From: an uncultured Clostridia bacterium
GTDB taxonomy: Bacteria > Bacillota > Clostridia > Lutisporales > Lutisporaceae
Length of the DNA: 40,398 bases
Reading direction: 5' to 3'
Assembly (NCBI GenBank): GCA_937930535.1
Contig: CALGKJ010000059.1
Location: 1 to 40,398 of the forward strand
The position numbers and the translations under genes are program-made. The notes under the pieces are model-generated. The model had not been told where the DNA came from, ran no database searches, and saw only the letters and a list, made by a program, of their open reading frames with translations. This document shows, piece by piece, positions 25,338-33,148 of this stretch. Position 1 is the stretch's first letter. Every line of letters starts with the position of its first letter.

Positions 25338-26009
25338 TTACTCATATTTAATTTCAATATTTTCTCCAATAATCCCAGGATAAGCCCCTTTATCAATAAG
25401 CTGTTTTCTGTCTGGATGCGCCAGCAGCCACTTGTTCCTAGCAAATAGTGTGCTTATTTTACCTGATAAGCTTACTTGGTGCTTTAGAGGCTCATTTGTA
25501 CCTTTCGGCAAAATAACTATGCATTTAAAGCCTTGGGCTGTAGTTTTGCAGGGTGCAAAATGCAAGGTAGTGCCATAAAGCTCTACAGCAGTATTCTTAG
25601 GTATATAAAAGGCTTCGACTTTATCAGATCTGTAAATATTATTTGAAATATCCTGTACCTTTCCCAGCAGCAGTATTATATCAGTAACAGCAATATTTAT
25701 CTCGTTTCCTTTGTGGTATTCAAGTCCATTAAGGCTGGAATTTTTTCCATTGCAGTAGCCAATTTGAACAGGCATTTCACCATAGAACTCCTGTTGTACA
25801 GTATTATATATTGCACAAGCCTCCATTTCTGGAATTGATGGGAAATATATATTCATATCCGTTGGAATGCTTGTATGCAAATCCATGTATTCGATAAGCT
25901 CAGAGAAATCATAGTTTTGCAATATATTCCCATAATCTGCAAATGAAGTATCCTCAACGTGTTTGATGCAAATGTGGGGGTTAAGCTGATTTAGTGTCTT
26001 TATATCCAT
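25338..26009 (-). CDS. DUF4867 protein in the sulfoquinovose operon
   Basis: This 223-residue cytosolic protein has no signal sequence. It is beta-rich with a cupin-like middle (GLEYHKGNEINIAVTDIILLLG; VEAFYIPKNTAVELYGTTLHFAPCKTTAQGFKCIVILPKG), and the C-terminal FARNKWLLAHPDRKQL is well ordered. It matches what I remember as DUF4867, a family without assigned chemistry that often sits next to sugar enzymes. It is the last gene of the isomerase-sulfoquinovosidase operon, 10 bases after the latter. No mutarotase or epimerase is otherwise encoded in the island, so a sugar mutarotase or anomer-handling role is possible (inference). Confidence 0.8.
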   Translation of the reverse strand: MDIKTLNQLNPHICIKHVEDTSFADYGNILQNYDFSELIEYMDLHTSIPTDMNIYFPSIPEMEACAIYNTVQQEFYGEMPVQIGYCNGKNSSLNGLEYHKGNEINIAVTDIILLLGKVQDISNNIYRSDKVEAFYIPKNTAVELYGTTLHFAPCKTTAQGFKCIVILPKGTNEPLKHQVSLSGKISTLFARNKWLLAHPDRKQLIDKGAYPGIIGENIEIKYE

Positions 26010-26019
26010 TTCTTACTCC

Positions 26020-28023
26020 TTACAGCTTCCCTATTTGTGAGAAAAGCTCTTTATACTCTGAACTTTTTTTATAAAATACTGGAGGATAACCTAGATCCGC
26101 TTCTATTTCATAATCTCCTCCGCCATACTCTTTGCCAGTCCATAGATGAATCCAGCAGTCCTCTGGAAGGTACACACTGCGGCTTCTTTTGCCCTCCTCG
26201 TATATGGGGGCTGCCATAATGTCTCTGCCCAGCAGGAATTGATATTGTATATCATAGCATTTTTTATCATTCTCGTAGTGTAAAAATAGCGGTCGCATTA
26301 CTGGTATGCCCTTCTGAGCATTCTCTTTAACTACAGCTTTTGTATATTCTGAAAGCATAGTATATACTTTGCTCATTCGTGCAAAATGAAGCAGGGTTTC
26401 ATCATCAGAATCAAACTGCCAGTTTTCATCAGGTCTGTTGCCTTCATGGGTTCTCATTATTGGTGCAAAGGCTCCCATCTCAGCCCATCTCATAAAAAGC
26501 TCCTTGTTTCTTTTCAGCTCAAACAAGCTTGTATAGCCGCCTATATCGCTGTGGTGCAAGCCTATACCCGACATTCCCATAGATAAGGCAGCAGTCATAA
26601 CAGAGGGCAGACCATCATCCAAGCTCCAATCTACATTTTGATCACCAGCCCACATCATAGTGGTGTATTTTTGACTGCCGGTATAGCCTGCACGCATGAA
26701 GAATACTGCTTCGCCAAGCATACCTGCTTCTTCTATGGCTTCTCTGTTGACCTTTGCCCAAAGAACAGGCCACAGATTATGCATAAGCTCGGCACTGACG
26801 CCATTATGCAGAACTGCATCTGTGGGCAGATATTCTCCAAAGTCCGCCATCCAGCCGGATAATCCAAAGTCAAGCATATTTGTTTTTATAACATTTTTAT
26901 ACCACTCAAAGGCTGATGGATTTGTCAAATCCACATGACCAGCCATAAATGCTCCCATATCTGTTATGTAGTCAAGTCCATCCTTATTTTTTACAAGAAA
27001 GTCCTTTTCTTCGGCTGCCGCAAAAAGACTTCCTTCAACTGCTAGGTATGGGTTTATATATCCTAAGAACCTTATACCTTTATCTCTCAGCTTTTGTATC
27101 TCCTTATCCAGATTAGGATACAGCTTCTGATCCCATTCCCAGTTCCACATAAGCCTCTTGCCGAAATAGGTTATTCTCTTGCCTTCCCAGTCCTGAGCCC
27201 ATACTCCGCTTACCATAAGTCCCTTGTCTAAAGCGTTTTGAAGCTTTTTAAGGACTATATCAGTGCCCCCCTGAACGCCAAGCCACACACCATCATATAC
27301 CCAGTCTGGAAGCTCAGGCTGTCTTCCCAAAAGCTCAGTCATATCCTCCAATAGCTCTAATAGTGTATTCTTACTGCCTATTACTAGCTTTTGCGGAACA
27401 CTCCATATTTCCAGCTCATGGAAGTCTGGATTTTTGAAGTTAAATTCCATATATGAGCTGCCTGAAACATGACAGTAATATTTATCGCTTGATACAAAGG
27501 TTGGCTGAGGAAAGTAGGTGGAGTAATAGTCCCCTCCTGCTCCTTCCAGACAATCAGCCATAAATGTGGAATATGTCTTTTTATTTCTGCCTACGCCCTG
27601 CTCTGTAATAAATAACGGAAAGCTTCTGCATTTTAAATTAAAATGTGAAAACTGCTCTCCGCAGCCGTATATATGCTCTGTTTCTCTGGATGGTATTCTG
27701 AGCCAGATTCGATTTATATTATGACAAGTGTTTTTAAATTCAATAATAAGGCGTTTATTTTCCTCGTACACCACAACACAAGCAGAGTATATGCCGTTTC
27801 TGCTGAAATCTATGGTAGTAACTGCATTATCTTCAATAAGCTCATAATCAGTCAAACCTATTCTTTCAGTCATATGGTTTTCTATTTTGAAATTTCCTAA
27901 GTGCATTTTAAAGTCTGCATCACCTCTGCCTGCATATATCCATGGCTGAGTGCTTGTATGACGAATAATTTCTCTGTTATTAAAAAACAAGCTGAATCCG
28001 TCTGAGTTTTTTTCAATCCTCAT
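26020..28023 (-). CDS. yihQ: Sulfoquinovosidase (GH31, YihQ-like)
   Basis: This protein of about 667 residues hydrolyses alpha-sulfoquinovosides, such as SQ-glycerol from plant sulfolipid, to free sulfoquinovose. The sequence follows E. coli YihQ closely. All diagnostic residues are present in register (numbered from the 28023 start): sulfonate-binding Arg290 and Trp293 in FGKRLMWNW, catalytic nucleophile Asp394 in WMADFGEYLP, acid/base Asp461 in WAGDQNVDWS, and Tyr497 in HHSDIGGYTS. Ordinary GH31 alpha-glucosidases lack the KRxxW element. The start at 28023 is set by GGGAGGG seven bases upstream; an ATG at 28068 would overlap the upstream gene without a binding site. It is cytosolic, so the glycoside is imported intact. 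Confidence 0.95.
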   Translation of the reverse strand: MRIEKNSDGFSLFFNNREIIRHTSTQPWIYAGRGDADFKMHLGNFKIENHMTERIGLTDYELIEDNAVTTIDFSRNGIYSACVVVYEENKRLIIEFKNTCHNINRIWLRIPSRETEHIYGCGEQFSHFNLKCRSFPLFITEQGVGRNKKTYSTFMADCLEGAGGDYYSTYFPQPTFVSSDKYYCHVSGSSYMEFNFKNPDFHELEIWSVPQKLVIGSKNTLLELLEDMTELLGRQPELPDWVYDGVWLGVQGGTDIVLKKLQNALDKGLMVSGVWAQDWEGKRITYFGKRLMWNWEWDQKLYPNLDKEIQKLRDKGIRFLGYINPYLAVEGSLFAAAEEKDFLVKNKDGLDYITDMGAFMAGHVDLTNPSAFEWYKNVIKTNMLDFGLSGWMADFGEYLPTDAVLHNGVSAELMHNLWPVLWAKVNREAIEEAGMLGEAVFFMRAGYTGSQKYTTMMWAGDQNVDWSLDDGLPSVMTAALSMGMSGIGLHHSDIGGYTSLFELKRNKELFMRWAEMGAFAPIMRTHEGNRPDENWQFDSDDETLLHFARMSKVYTMLSEYTKAVVKENAQKGIPVMRPLFLHYENDKKCYDIQYQFLLGRDIMAAPIYEEGKRSRSVYLPEDCWIHLWTGKEYGGGDYEIEADLGYPPVFYKKSSEYKELFSQIGKL

Positions 28024-28049
28024 TATAACCCTCCCAATTAATATATTGT

Positions 28050-29366
28050 CTAAGCTATAACCTTCCAACCCATTATTTTAGCAAAAACTTCAAGAGGCTT
28101 TGAATAGTCTCCATAAGCAAGGGATACATGGTGAGCTACACCAGTATAAACCACACTATCCAATACCTCCTTAATATGCTTTTCGAATCTTACTTTAACA
28201 TAAGTACCCTTCAAAAGCTTCTCCATAGGTATGCCTACTCCCTTTTGCATAAATACTCTGTATTCTCCGCAGGCAGAGTCGAATCTCAGTATCATTACTT
28301 CTCCGCTTTTCATCACAAAATCAGCAGTAACTCCCTTTCCTCCGGCAAAATATGTATCCAGAGATCTTGTACACTTGCCGTCCCATAGATTGCAGGGTGC
28401 TACGCCGCAGTGCCACATAAGAGCATAATCCTCCTTAAGGTCAACCTGAGACAAATCTGCAAGAAAGGGTGTTTCTGCTCCTGCTGCCTTGTGGGCGATC
28501 ATTGAAATAGTACCCTCTACATCACCCTCACAGCCTAGTATATAGTCTTCCGACTGTAATATTGACATAGCTGCACAGGGAGATATTCCAAAGTCTGCTG
28601 CAAATTCAGGCCAGCATCTTATTGCTAATGCAGTAAGCTTATTTGTATCAACGAATTTTTTTAGCTTGGCACTAAACTCAGCTACTTTATCAAGCTGTGC
28701 CTCCGTCACTCCGGAGACATCAAAGGTGTCAAGAAGCTTACTCTTTTTTTCTTGAAACTCCTCTGCTATTACCGGGGTTTTTAGTATATCACTTAACTCA
28801 TAGTGGTCTAATAGTATTCCCATCTGGCTGTACATCTTCAGCTCATCAACCCCAAGATTAAAAAAGCCGTGAGCTCTGTAGCCCGCAATGCCTACATGGG
28901 CATTTTCAAGAGCAGCCTTTATTCTTACTGCATCTATCCAGTTTTCATCTATTTTATCAGATACTATGCTGTAGTATTGACGATTTCCAGCCTTGTACAG
29001 ATTAGATGCATTCAGATTTACTCCGCATACTGAGTTTAGCCTTATTTTTCCGCCGTTATAGGGCAGCTCATTCAGTCCCCAAAGCAGAATCGGTTTTCTT
29101 AATACCTTATCTAGCTCAAGTACAAGATGACCAAGGTGAAATGTGCCGCTGATAACTATCAATGCATCCAGATTCCTTGAAGCCAGCTCCAACGCCGCCT
29201 TTTTTGCATCCTCTATTTCTATAATTAGATCCTGCACAAAATGATAATTTGTTTGTTCTACTGCTTGCAGGTCTTTTTGTATATTCTGGTATATCTCCTT
29301 TGCCGCCATGTAGTCAAAGGTCTTTCTAGCCAGACATACTACACCGATATTTACTATGTACTTCAT
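28050..29366 (-). CDS. Sulfoquinovose isomerase (L-fucose/L-arabinose isomerase family)
   Basis: This 438-residue protein belongs to the fucose/arabinose isomerase fold, with RCWPEF, LGCEGDVEGTIS and MWHCGVAPCNLW as characteristic stretches. In sulfo-TK and sulfo-transaldolase gene clusters a member of this family (called SqvD) converts sulfoquinovose to 6-deoxy-6-sulfofructose without phosphorylation. Here it is the first gene of the operon with the sulfoquinovosidase, which supports that role. AGGGGGAATTATT precedes the ATG at 29366. The transcript leader is about 130 bases and contains an inverted copy of the dispersed repeat. Without the neighbours it would be called an L-fucose isomerase family protein. 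Confidence 0.88.
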   Translation of the reverse strand: MKYIVNIGVVCLARKTFDYMAAKEIYQNIQKDLQAVEQTNYHFVQDLIIEIEDAKKAALELASRNLDALIVISGTFHLGHLVLELDKVLRKPILLWGLNELPYNGGKIRLNSVCGVNLNASNLYKAGNRQYYSIVSDKIDENWIDAVRIKAALENAHVGIAGYRAHGFFNLGVDELKMYSQMGILLDHYELSDILKTPVIAEEFQEKKSKLLDTFDVSGVTEAQLDKVAEFSAKLKKFVDTNKLTALAIRCWPEFAADFGISPCAAMSILQSEDYILGCEGDVEGTISMIAHKAAGAETPFLADLSQVDLKEDYALMWHCGVAPCNLWDGKCTRSLDTYFAGGKGVTADFVMKSGEVMILRFDSACGEYRVFMQKGVGIPMEKLLKGTYVKVRFEKHIKEVLDSVVYTGVAHHVSLAYGDYSKPLEVFAKIMGWKVIA

Positions 29367-29406
29367 AATAATTCCCCCTGTAAATATTTGATTTATATTA
29401 TGTGTG

Positions 29407-29438
29407 AGTATTTTGAGTTTTAGAGTTGGTTATCTATA
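29407..29438 (+). repeat. Dispersed repeat, copy 4 (inverted)
   Basis: These 32 bases are the exact reverse complement of the first 32 bases of copies 2 and 3 at 23364 and 23466. The copy lies in the 5' leader of the sulfoquinovose isomerase operon. The four copies in this window are all intergenic. Confidence 0.9.
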
Positions 29439-29471
29439 AAACAATAAAAAATATGAAAATTCAAAGAATTA

Positions 29472-29510
29472 ATTAAAAGTTTTTATAAATTCTACATCTT
29501 CTTAATTATA
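29472..29510 (-). promoter_or_regulatory. Promoter and putative ROK operator of the isomerase-sulfoquinovosidase operon
   Basis: On the minus strand TGTTATAAT is an extended -10 (TATAAT = 29505-29510). The palindrome ATTAAAAGTTTTTAT at 29472-29486 (one mismatch to the ideal) would lie at about +12 to +26, placed to block transcription. The same palindrome occurs at two other promoters of the island. Confidence 0.55.
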
Positions 29511-29690
29511 ACATTTGCAAAATAAAATAAATAGTATAAAAGTGCTAAAACAAATAAAAAAAGCGTACTCTTTTTGCCATATTCTCAGATATATAATAGG
29601 TATTAACAATACAAACCCATTTGTCCATCCAAATTATCTAACTGCATATTTTCATTTAAAGTATTAAATATATTTTAAATTTGTATATTA

Positions 29691-29727
29691 ATTAATGCTT
29701 TTAATTTAATTTTAAAAATTATATAAT
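29691..29727 (+). promoter_or_regulatory. Promoter and putative ROK operator of the rpiB-like operon
   Basis: TATAAT at 29722-29727 is the likely -10. A weak -35 (TTTTAA, 29699-29704) lies 17 bases upstream. The half-conserved palindrome ATTAATGCTTTTAAT at 29691-29705 overlaps that -35, an arrangement typical of repression. The operator match is weaker here (two mismatches between arms). Confidence 0.45.
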
Positions 29728-29793
29728 ATACTATAGGACTCCAACCCATTTTTAGGGGAGTAAATTATTTAATAGAACATTGGAGGTTATAAT

Positions 29794-30267
29794 ATGAAAA
29801 TTGCATTAGGCTCTGACAAATCCGGCTTTGTACTTAAGGAAGCAGTTAAAAAGCATCTGCTAGATCAGGGACACGAGGTATTTGACCTAGGTACACAGGA
29901 CATGGAGCATGGTGTTCCATTTTTTGAGGTTGCTCCAAAAGCTGCGCAAAAAATACAAACAGGTGCATGTGAGAGAGGAATACTTTGCTGCGGAACAGGT
30001 ATGGGTATGGCTATAGTTGCCAATAAGTACCAAGGAGTATATGCCGCTGTTGCCGAAAGCGTATACGCAGCGAAAAAATGCAGAGCCATAAACAACGCAA
30101 ATATCCTGACTATGGGAGGCTGGGTTATTGGCGACATCATGGGTATTGAAATGGTTGATGCTTTTTTGAATACTGATTTTACAGAGGGGCTTGAGGAATG
30201 GAGACAGGATTTTTTAAAGAATGCATACAGCAAGGTAGGCGAGCTGGAAAAAGAAATATATAAATAA
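29794..30267 (+). CDS. sqwI: RpiB/LacAB-family isomerase, probable 4-deoxy-4-sulfoerythrose isomerase
   Basis: This 157-residue protein has the ribose-5-phosphate isomerase B fold: MKIALGSDKSGF at the start, the catalytic CCGTGMGMAI loop (Cys65-Cys66) and NNANILTMGGWVIG. In the described sulfo-TK pathway, SqwI of this family converts 4-deoxy-4-sulfoerythrose to the ketose sulfoerythrulose, so that transketolase can act a second time. The pathway context here (SQ isomerase, split transketolase, aldehyde reductase, exporter) supports that over a pentose role. The start is clear, with GGAGG seven bases upstream. It leads a plus-strand three-gene operon. Confidence 0.85.
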   Translation: MKIALGSDKSGFVLKEAVKKHLLDQGHEVFDLGTQDMEHGVPFFEVAPKAAQKIQTGACERGILCCGTGMGMAIVANKYQGVYAAVAESVYAAKKCRAINNANILTMGGWVIGDIMGIEMVDAFLNTDFTEGLEEWRQDFLKNAYSKVGELEKEIYK

Positions 30268-30280
30268 AGGAGTGATGTGT

Positions 30281-31399
30281 ATGGAATGGAAGTACATGCA
30301 GCCAGTCACTATTATCTTTGGAAGCAATAAAATAACTGAACTGTACAAGATATTCAGCTCACTTAAGCTGAAAAACGGACTTCTGGTCAGTGACCCGATA
30401 TTTACTCAAAATGGATTAGCAGACAAGGTTTTGGAGTATTCAAAGGGTACATTGATAAAAACCTTTTCGGACATCACACCTAACCCAACTGTGGATAACG
30501 TTGATGCATGTTCAGCATTTATAAGAAATAATAATATTGAGTTTGTTGCAGCCTTGGGCGGCGGCAGTGCCCTTGACTGCGCCAAGGCGGCAGCAAGCTG
30601 TGCGCTGACTCCTTACTCTGTAGTTGAGTTTCACAGCGGCTTACGGAAGCTTGGTTCAGAGCATCTGCCATTGATTGCAATACCTACAACCTCTGGAACA
30701 GGAAGCGAGGTAACTCCTGTAGCTGTATTGTCAGACCCCATAAGAAGACTTAAAGCACCATTAGTAAGCGATAACTTTTATCCTTCTTATGCTATTATTG
30801 ATCCTGCCCTTACGCTTACAGTTCCACCTAGCGTCACGGCTGCTACTGGAATGGACGTGCTGTCCCATGCTTTGGAAGCTTTTTGGAGCAAGGGGCACCA
30901 GCCCATATGTGATGCCCTTGCTTTACATGCTGCAAAGCTTGTTTTTGATTATCTCATAATGGCATATGAGGATGGCTCAAATCTGCTTGCCAGAGAAAAA
31001 ATGAGCGAAGCCAGCGTAATAGCAGGTCTTGCCTTTGGACTGCCAAAGACTGCTGGTTCTCATGCCTGCTCATTTCCTCTAACCAATGTATATCATATTC
31101 CACATGGAGAGGCTTGTGCTTTTACTTTGGATTTATTTGCACGAATAAACGCCGAGGCTGAGGACGGAAGACTTCATAGCTTCGCAAGACAGCTTTGCTT
31201 TGCAGATGCTTTTGAAATGGCAGACAGAATATTAGAAATGAAAAAGCAAATGGGATTAAAAGTAACCTTGGCTGATGCAGGTATAAAGGAAGAAGAAATA
31301 GAGAATCTGGCAATAAAAAGCCAGCATCCTAATATGTTGAACAACCCTGTTGAAATGACTGTAGAAAAAATAATAAATATGTATAGAAAGCTGCTTTAA
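30281..31399 (+). CDS. sqwF: Iron-dependent alcohol dehydrogenase, probable sulfoacetaldehyde reductase
   Basis: This 372-residue group III (iron-dependent) dehydrogenase has the NAD-binding loop GGGSALD (94-100), IPTTSGTGSE (about 134-143), and the iron ligands Asp192, His196, His261 and His275 (GMDVLSHALE, AGSHAC, YHIPHGEA). It probably reduces sulfoacetaldehyde to isethionate with NADH, disposing of electrons and of the sulfonate stub. It resembles sulfoacetaldehyde/phosphonoacetaldehyde-type reductases more than butanol dehydrogenases. The ATG at 30281, eight bases after AAAGGAG, is the better start; a GTG at 30272 overlaps the binding site. It follows the rpiB-like gene by 13 bases. Confidence 0.85.
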   Translation: MEWKYMQPVTIIFGSNKITELYKIFSSLKLKNGLLVSDPIFTQNGLADKVLEYSKGTLIKTFSDITPNPTVDNVDACSAFIRNNNIEFVAALGGGSALDCAKAAASCALTPYSVVEFHSGLRKLGSEHLPLIAIPTTSGTGSEVTPVAVLSDPIRRLKAPLVSDNFYPSYAIIDPALTLTVPPSVTAATGMDVLSHALEAFWSKGHQPICDALALHAAKLVFDYLIMAYEDGSNLLAREKMSEASVIAGLAFGLPKTAGSHACSFPLTNVYHIPHGEACAFTLDLFARINAEAEDGRLHSFARQLCFADAFEMADRILEMKKQMGLKVTLADAGIKEEEIENLAIKSQHPNMLNNPVEMTVEKIINMYRKLL

Positions 31400-31412
31400 A
31401 TGAGGTAGTAGT

Positions 31413-32144
31413 ATGGAGACATTTTCAATATTGCTTTTTGGGCTGGTGGTGCTGATTACGCATTTTCTTGAGGGAATAACCGGCTTTGGATGTACTGTTT
31501 TGGCACTGCCCTTTTGCATTATGCTGGTTGGCATAAAGACGGCAGTTCCTACCCTCATAATACTGGCATGGATACTTGCATTATATATTGTCATAATAGC
31601 CTTTAAGGATATACTTTGGAAGGAATTTATCAGGATAATTGCCTTTGTGGGAATGGGACTTCCTCTGGGCATTTGGCTTTTCAGCAGAATGCCCGAGGGA
31701 CTTCTGAAAAAGATATTAGCTGTATTTATGATTTTAGTGTCATTCAGAGGCTTGTATGTGTCTTTTAGGGGTGCAGGCTTTAAGCTTAAGCTGCCCAATT
31801 CAATGTTAAATGCAGTTCTGTTTATGGGCGGCATAATACATGGTGCTTTTGGTACAGGCGGTCCCTTCGTGGTAATATATGCTACAAAAGCTATGCCTAA
31901 TAAAAATAATTTCAGAGCTACTCTGTGCCTTTTATGGTTTACACTAAACACAATTATAATAATTCAGAATATAATAAACGGTGTAATAACACCAGCAGTA
32001 GTAAAGCTTTTGTTATGGACTATTCCTTTCTTAGTCTTAGGAATGATACTCGGAAATATTGCTCATAACAAAGTGAAGGATACAATATTTACAAGAATCG
32101 TGTATGGAGTACTGCTTCTGTCTGGAATATTTATGCTTATATAG
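31413..32144 (+). CDS. TauE/SafE-family membrane transporter, probable isethionate exporter
   Basis: This 243-residue integral membrane protein has about seven to eight hydrophobic segments. The TauE/SafE hallmarks are present: an N-terminal HFLEGITGFGCTVLALPF and a second-half repeat GGIIHGAFGTGGPFVVIYA. TauE-like proteins export sulfonates or sulfite across the cytoplasmic membrane, and sulfoglycolytic clusters nearly always carry one for the end product. It is the last gene of the plus-strand operon, 13 bases after the dehydrogenase, with GAGGTAG before the ATG. A strong bidirectional terminator follows. Confidence 0.9.
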   Translation: METFSILLFGLVVLITHFLEGITGFGCTVLALPFCIMLVGIKTAVPTLIILAWILALYIVIIAFKDILWKEFIRIIAFVGMGLPLGIWLFSRMPEGLLKKILAVFMILVSFRGLYVSFRGAGFKLKLPNSMLNAVLFMGGIIHGAFGTGGPFVVIYATKAMPNKNNFRATLCLLWFTLNTIIIIQNIINGVITPAVVKLLLWTIPFLVLGMILGNIAHNKVKDTIFTRIVYGVLLLSGIFMLI

Positions 32145-32164
32145 TAACGTAACGTGAGTTGGAT

Positions 32165-32198
32165 ATAAAAAAGAGTGCCCGCTGGCACTCTTTTTTAT
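32165..32198. terminator. Strong bidirectional terminator
   Basis: The arms 32165-32179 and 32184-32198 are a perfect 15-bp stem (AAGAGTGCC core) with a CGCT loop, flanked by A- and T-runs on both sides. It serves the plus-strand exporter operon. Its right arm overlaps the last codons of the minus-strand transketolase gene, so it also ends that operon. Confidence 0.95.
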
Positions 32199-33136
32199 CT
32201 TTTCATATTTATGGCATCCTTTGCAGCCGCTGCAATATCTTCTGCTGTCATATGATATTTATTTTTAAGATAATCCATTTTAGCAACCTCACCAAAGTGA
32301 TCCTTGACACCTATGGACTTTATAGGTACAGGATACTCCTCTGAAAGCACTTCTGCAACAGCACTTTTCAAGCCGCCAATAATATTATGATTTTCACATA
32401 CTACCACAGCTCCAGTCTTTCTGGCTGATTTCAGCACTGCGTCTTTATCAATTGGCTTTATGGTGTGAATATTTATTATTTCAGCTTCAATACCTTCTGC
32501 TTTGAGTATTTCGTCAGCCTGTAGTGCCTCTTCAACCATAATGCCGGTGGCAAATATACTAATATTACTGCCTTCCTTAATAACATCAGCCTTAAAAAGA
32601 TCAAATTCATAATCATCGTTAAAAATTACAGCAGCAGGCTTTCTATAAAGCCTTATATATACGACGCCATCATATTCGACTATCTTTGGCAGTGCCTTTG
32701 CAAGCTGTACCGCATCTGCCGGCTCAAATATTACCACACCGGGTATGCTTCTAAGAACACCTATATCTTCCATACTCATGTGAGTACCGCCATTCAGTTC
32801 AGCCGATATACCTGGATCTGAGCCTATTATTTTTACATTTCGCTTTGCATAGGCAAGAGAGATTGCAATTTGATCGCAGATTCTTCTTGTGGCAAAAGCA
32901 GTAAAAGAGCCTATAAAGGGAATAAAGCCATATGCCGCCATACCAGCAGCAACGCTTGCCATGTTTTGCTCTGCTATACCTACATCAAAGGCTCTTTCCG
33001 GGAATTTATTTCTAAGGGCAAGGGTGCCGTTTGCCTTTGCCAGATCAGCATCTATTACTATTATTCTTTCGTCCCTTTCCATCAGGAAGGATATTGTATC
33101 AGCAAGAACCTGCCTCATTTCAACGTTTTCATACAT
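32195..33136 (-). CDS. sqwH: Transketolase C-terminal subunit, probable sulfofructose transketolase
   Basis: This 313-residue protein contains the pyrimidine-binding and C-terminal domains of transketolase: DADLAKANGTLALRNKFPER, FDVGIAEQNMASVAAGMA with the catalytic Glu, and the C-terminal IINIHTIKPID. Together with the upstream N-terminal subunit it forms a split transketolase. In the sulfo-TK pathway it moves two carbons from sulfofructose, then from sulfoerythrulose, to glyceraldehyde 3-phosphate, giving xylulose 5-phosphate and finally sulfoacetaldehyde. It is transcribed with the sugar importer. The start has GGGGG about eight bases upstream. A housekeeping pentose-phosphate role cannot be excluded by sequence alone. 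Confidence 0.87.
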   Translation of the reverse strand: MYENVEMRQVLADTISFLMERDERIIVIDADLAKANGTLALRNKFPERAFDVGIAEQNMASVAAGMAAYGFIPFIGSFTAFATRRICDQIAISLAYAKRNVKIIGSDPGISAELNGGTHMSMEDIGVLRSIPGVVIFEPADAVQLAKALPKIVEYDGVVYIRLYRKPAAVIFNDDYEFDLFKADVIKEGSNISIFATGIMVEEALQADEILKAEGIEAEIINIHTIKPIDKDAVLKSARKTGAVVVCENHNIIGGLKSAVAEVLSEEYPVPIKSIGVKDHFGEVAKMDYLKNKYHMTAEDIAAAAKDAINMKR

Positions 33137-33148
33137 ATTAAATACCCC

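Noticed and set aside
25178-25444. 88-residue open frame overlapping the end of the DUF4867 gene
   Set aside because: It overlaps a real gene in another frame, spans two hairpins, and has no ribosome binding site.
26020-28023. Generic alpha-glucosidase or alpha-xylosidase
   Set aside because: The KRxxW, ADFGEYLP and HHSDIGGY signatures align in register with YihQ sulfoquinovosidase, not with alpha-glucosidases.
31256-31951. 231-residue minus-strand open frame opposite the TauE gene
   Set aside because: It is antisense to a clear membrane transporter gene with a good start. No family features were seen.
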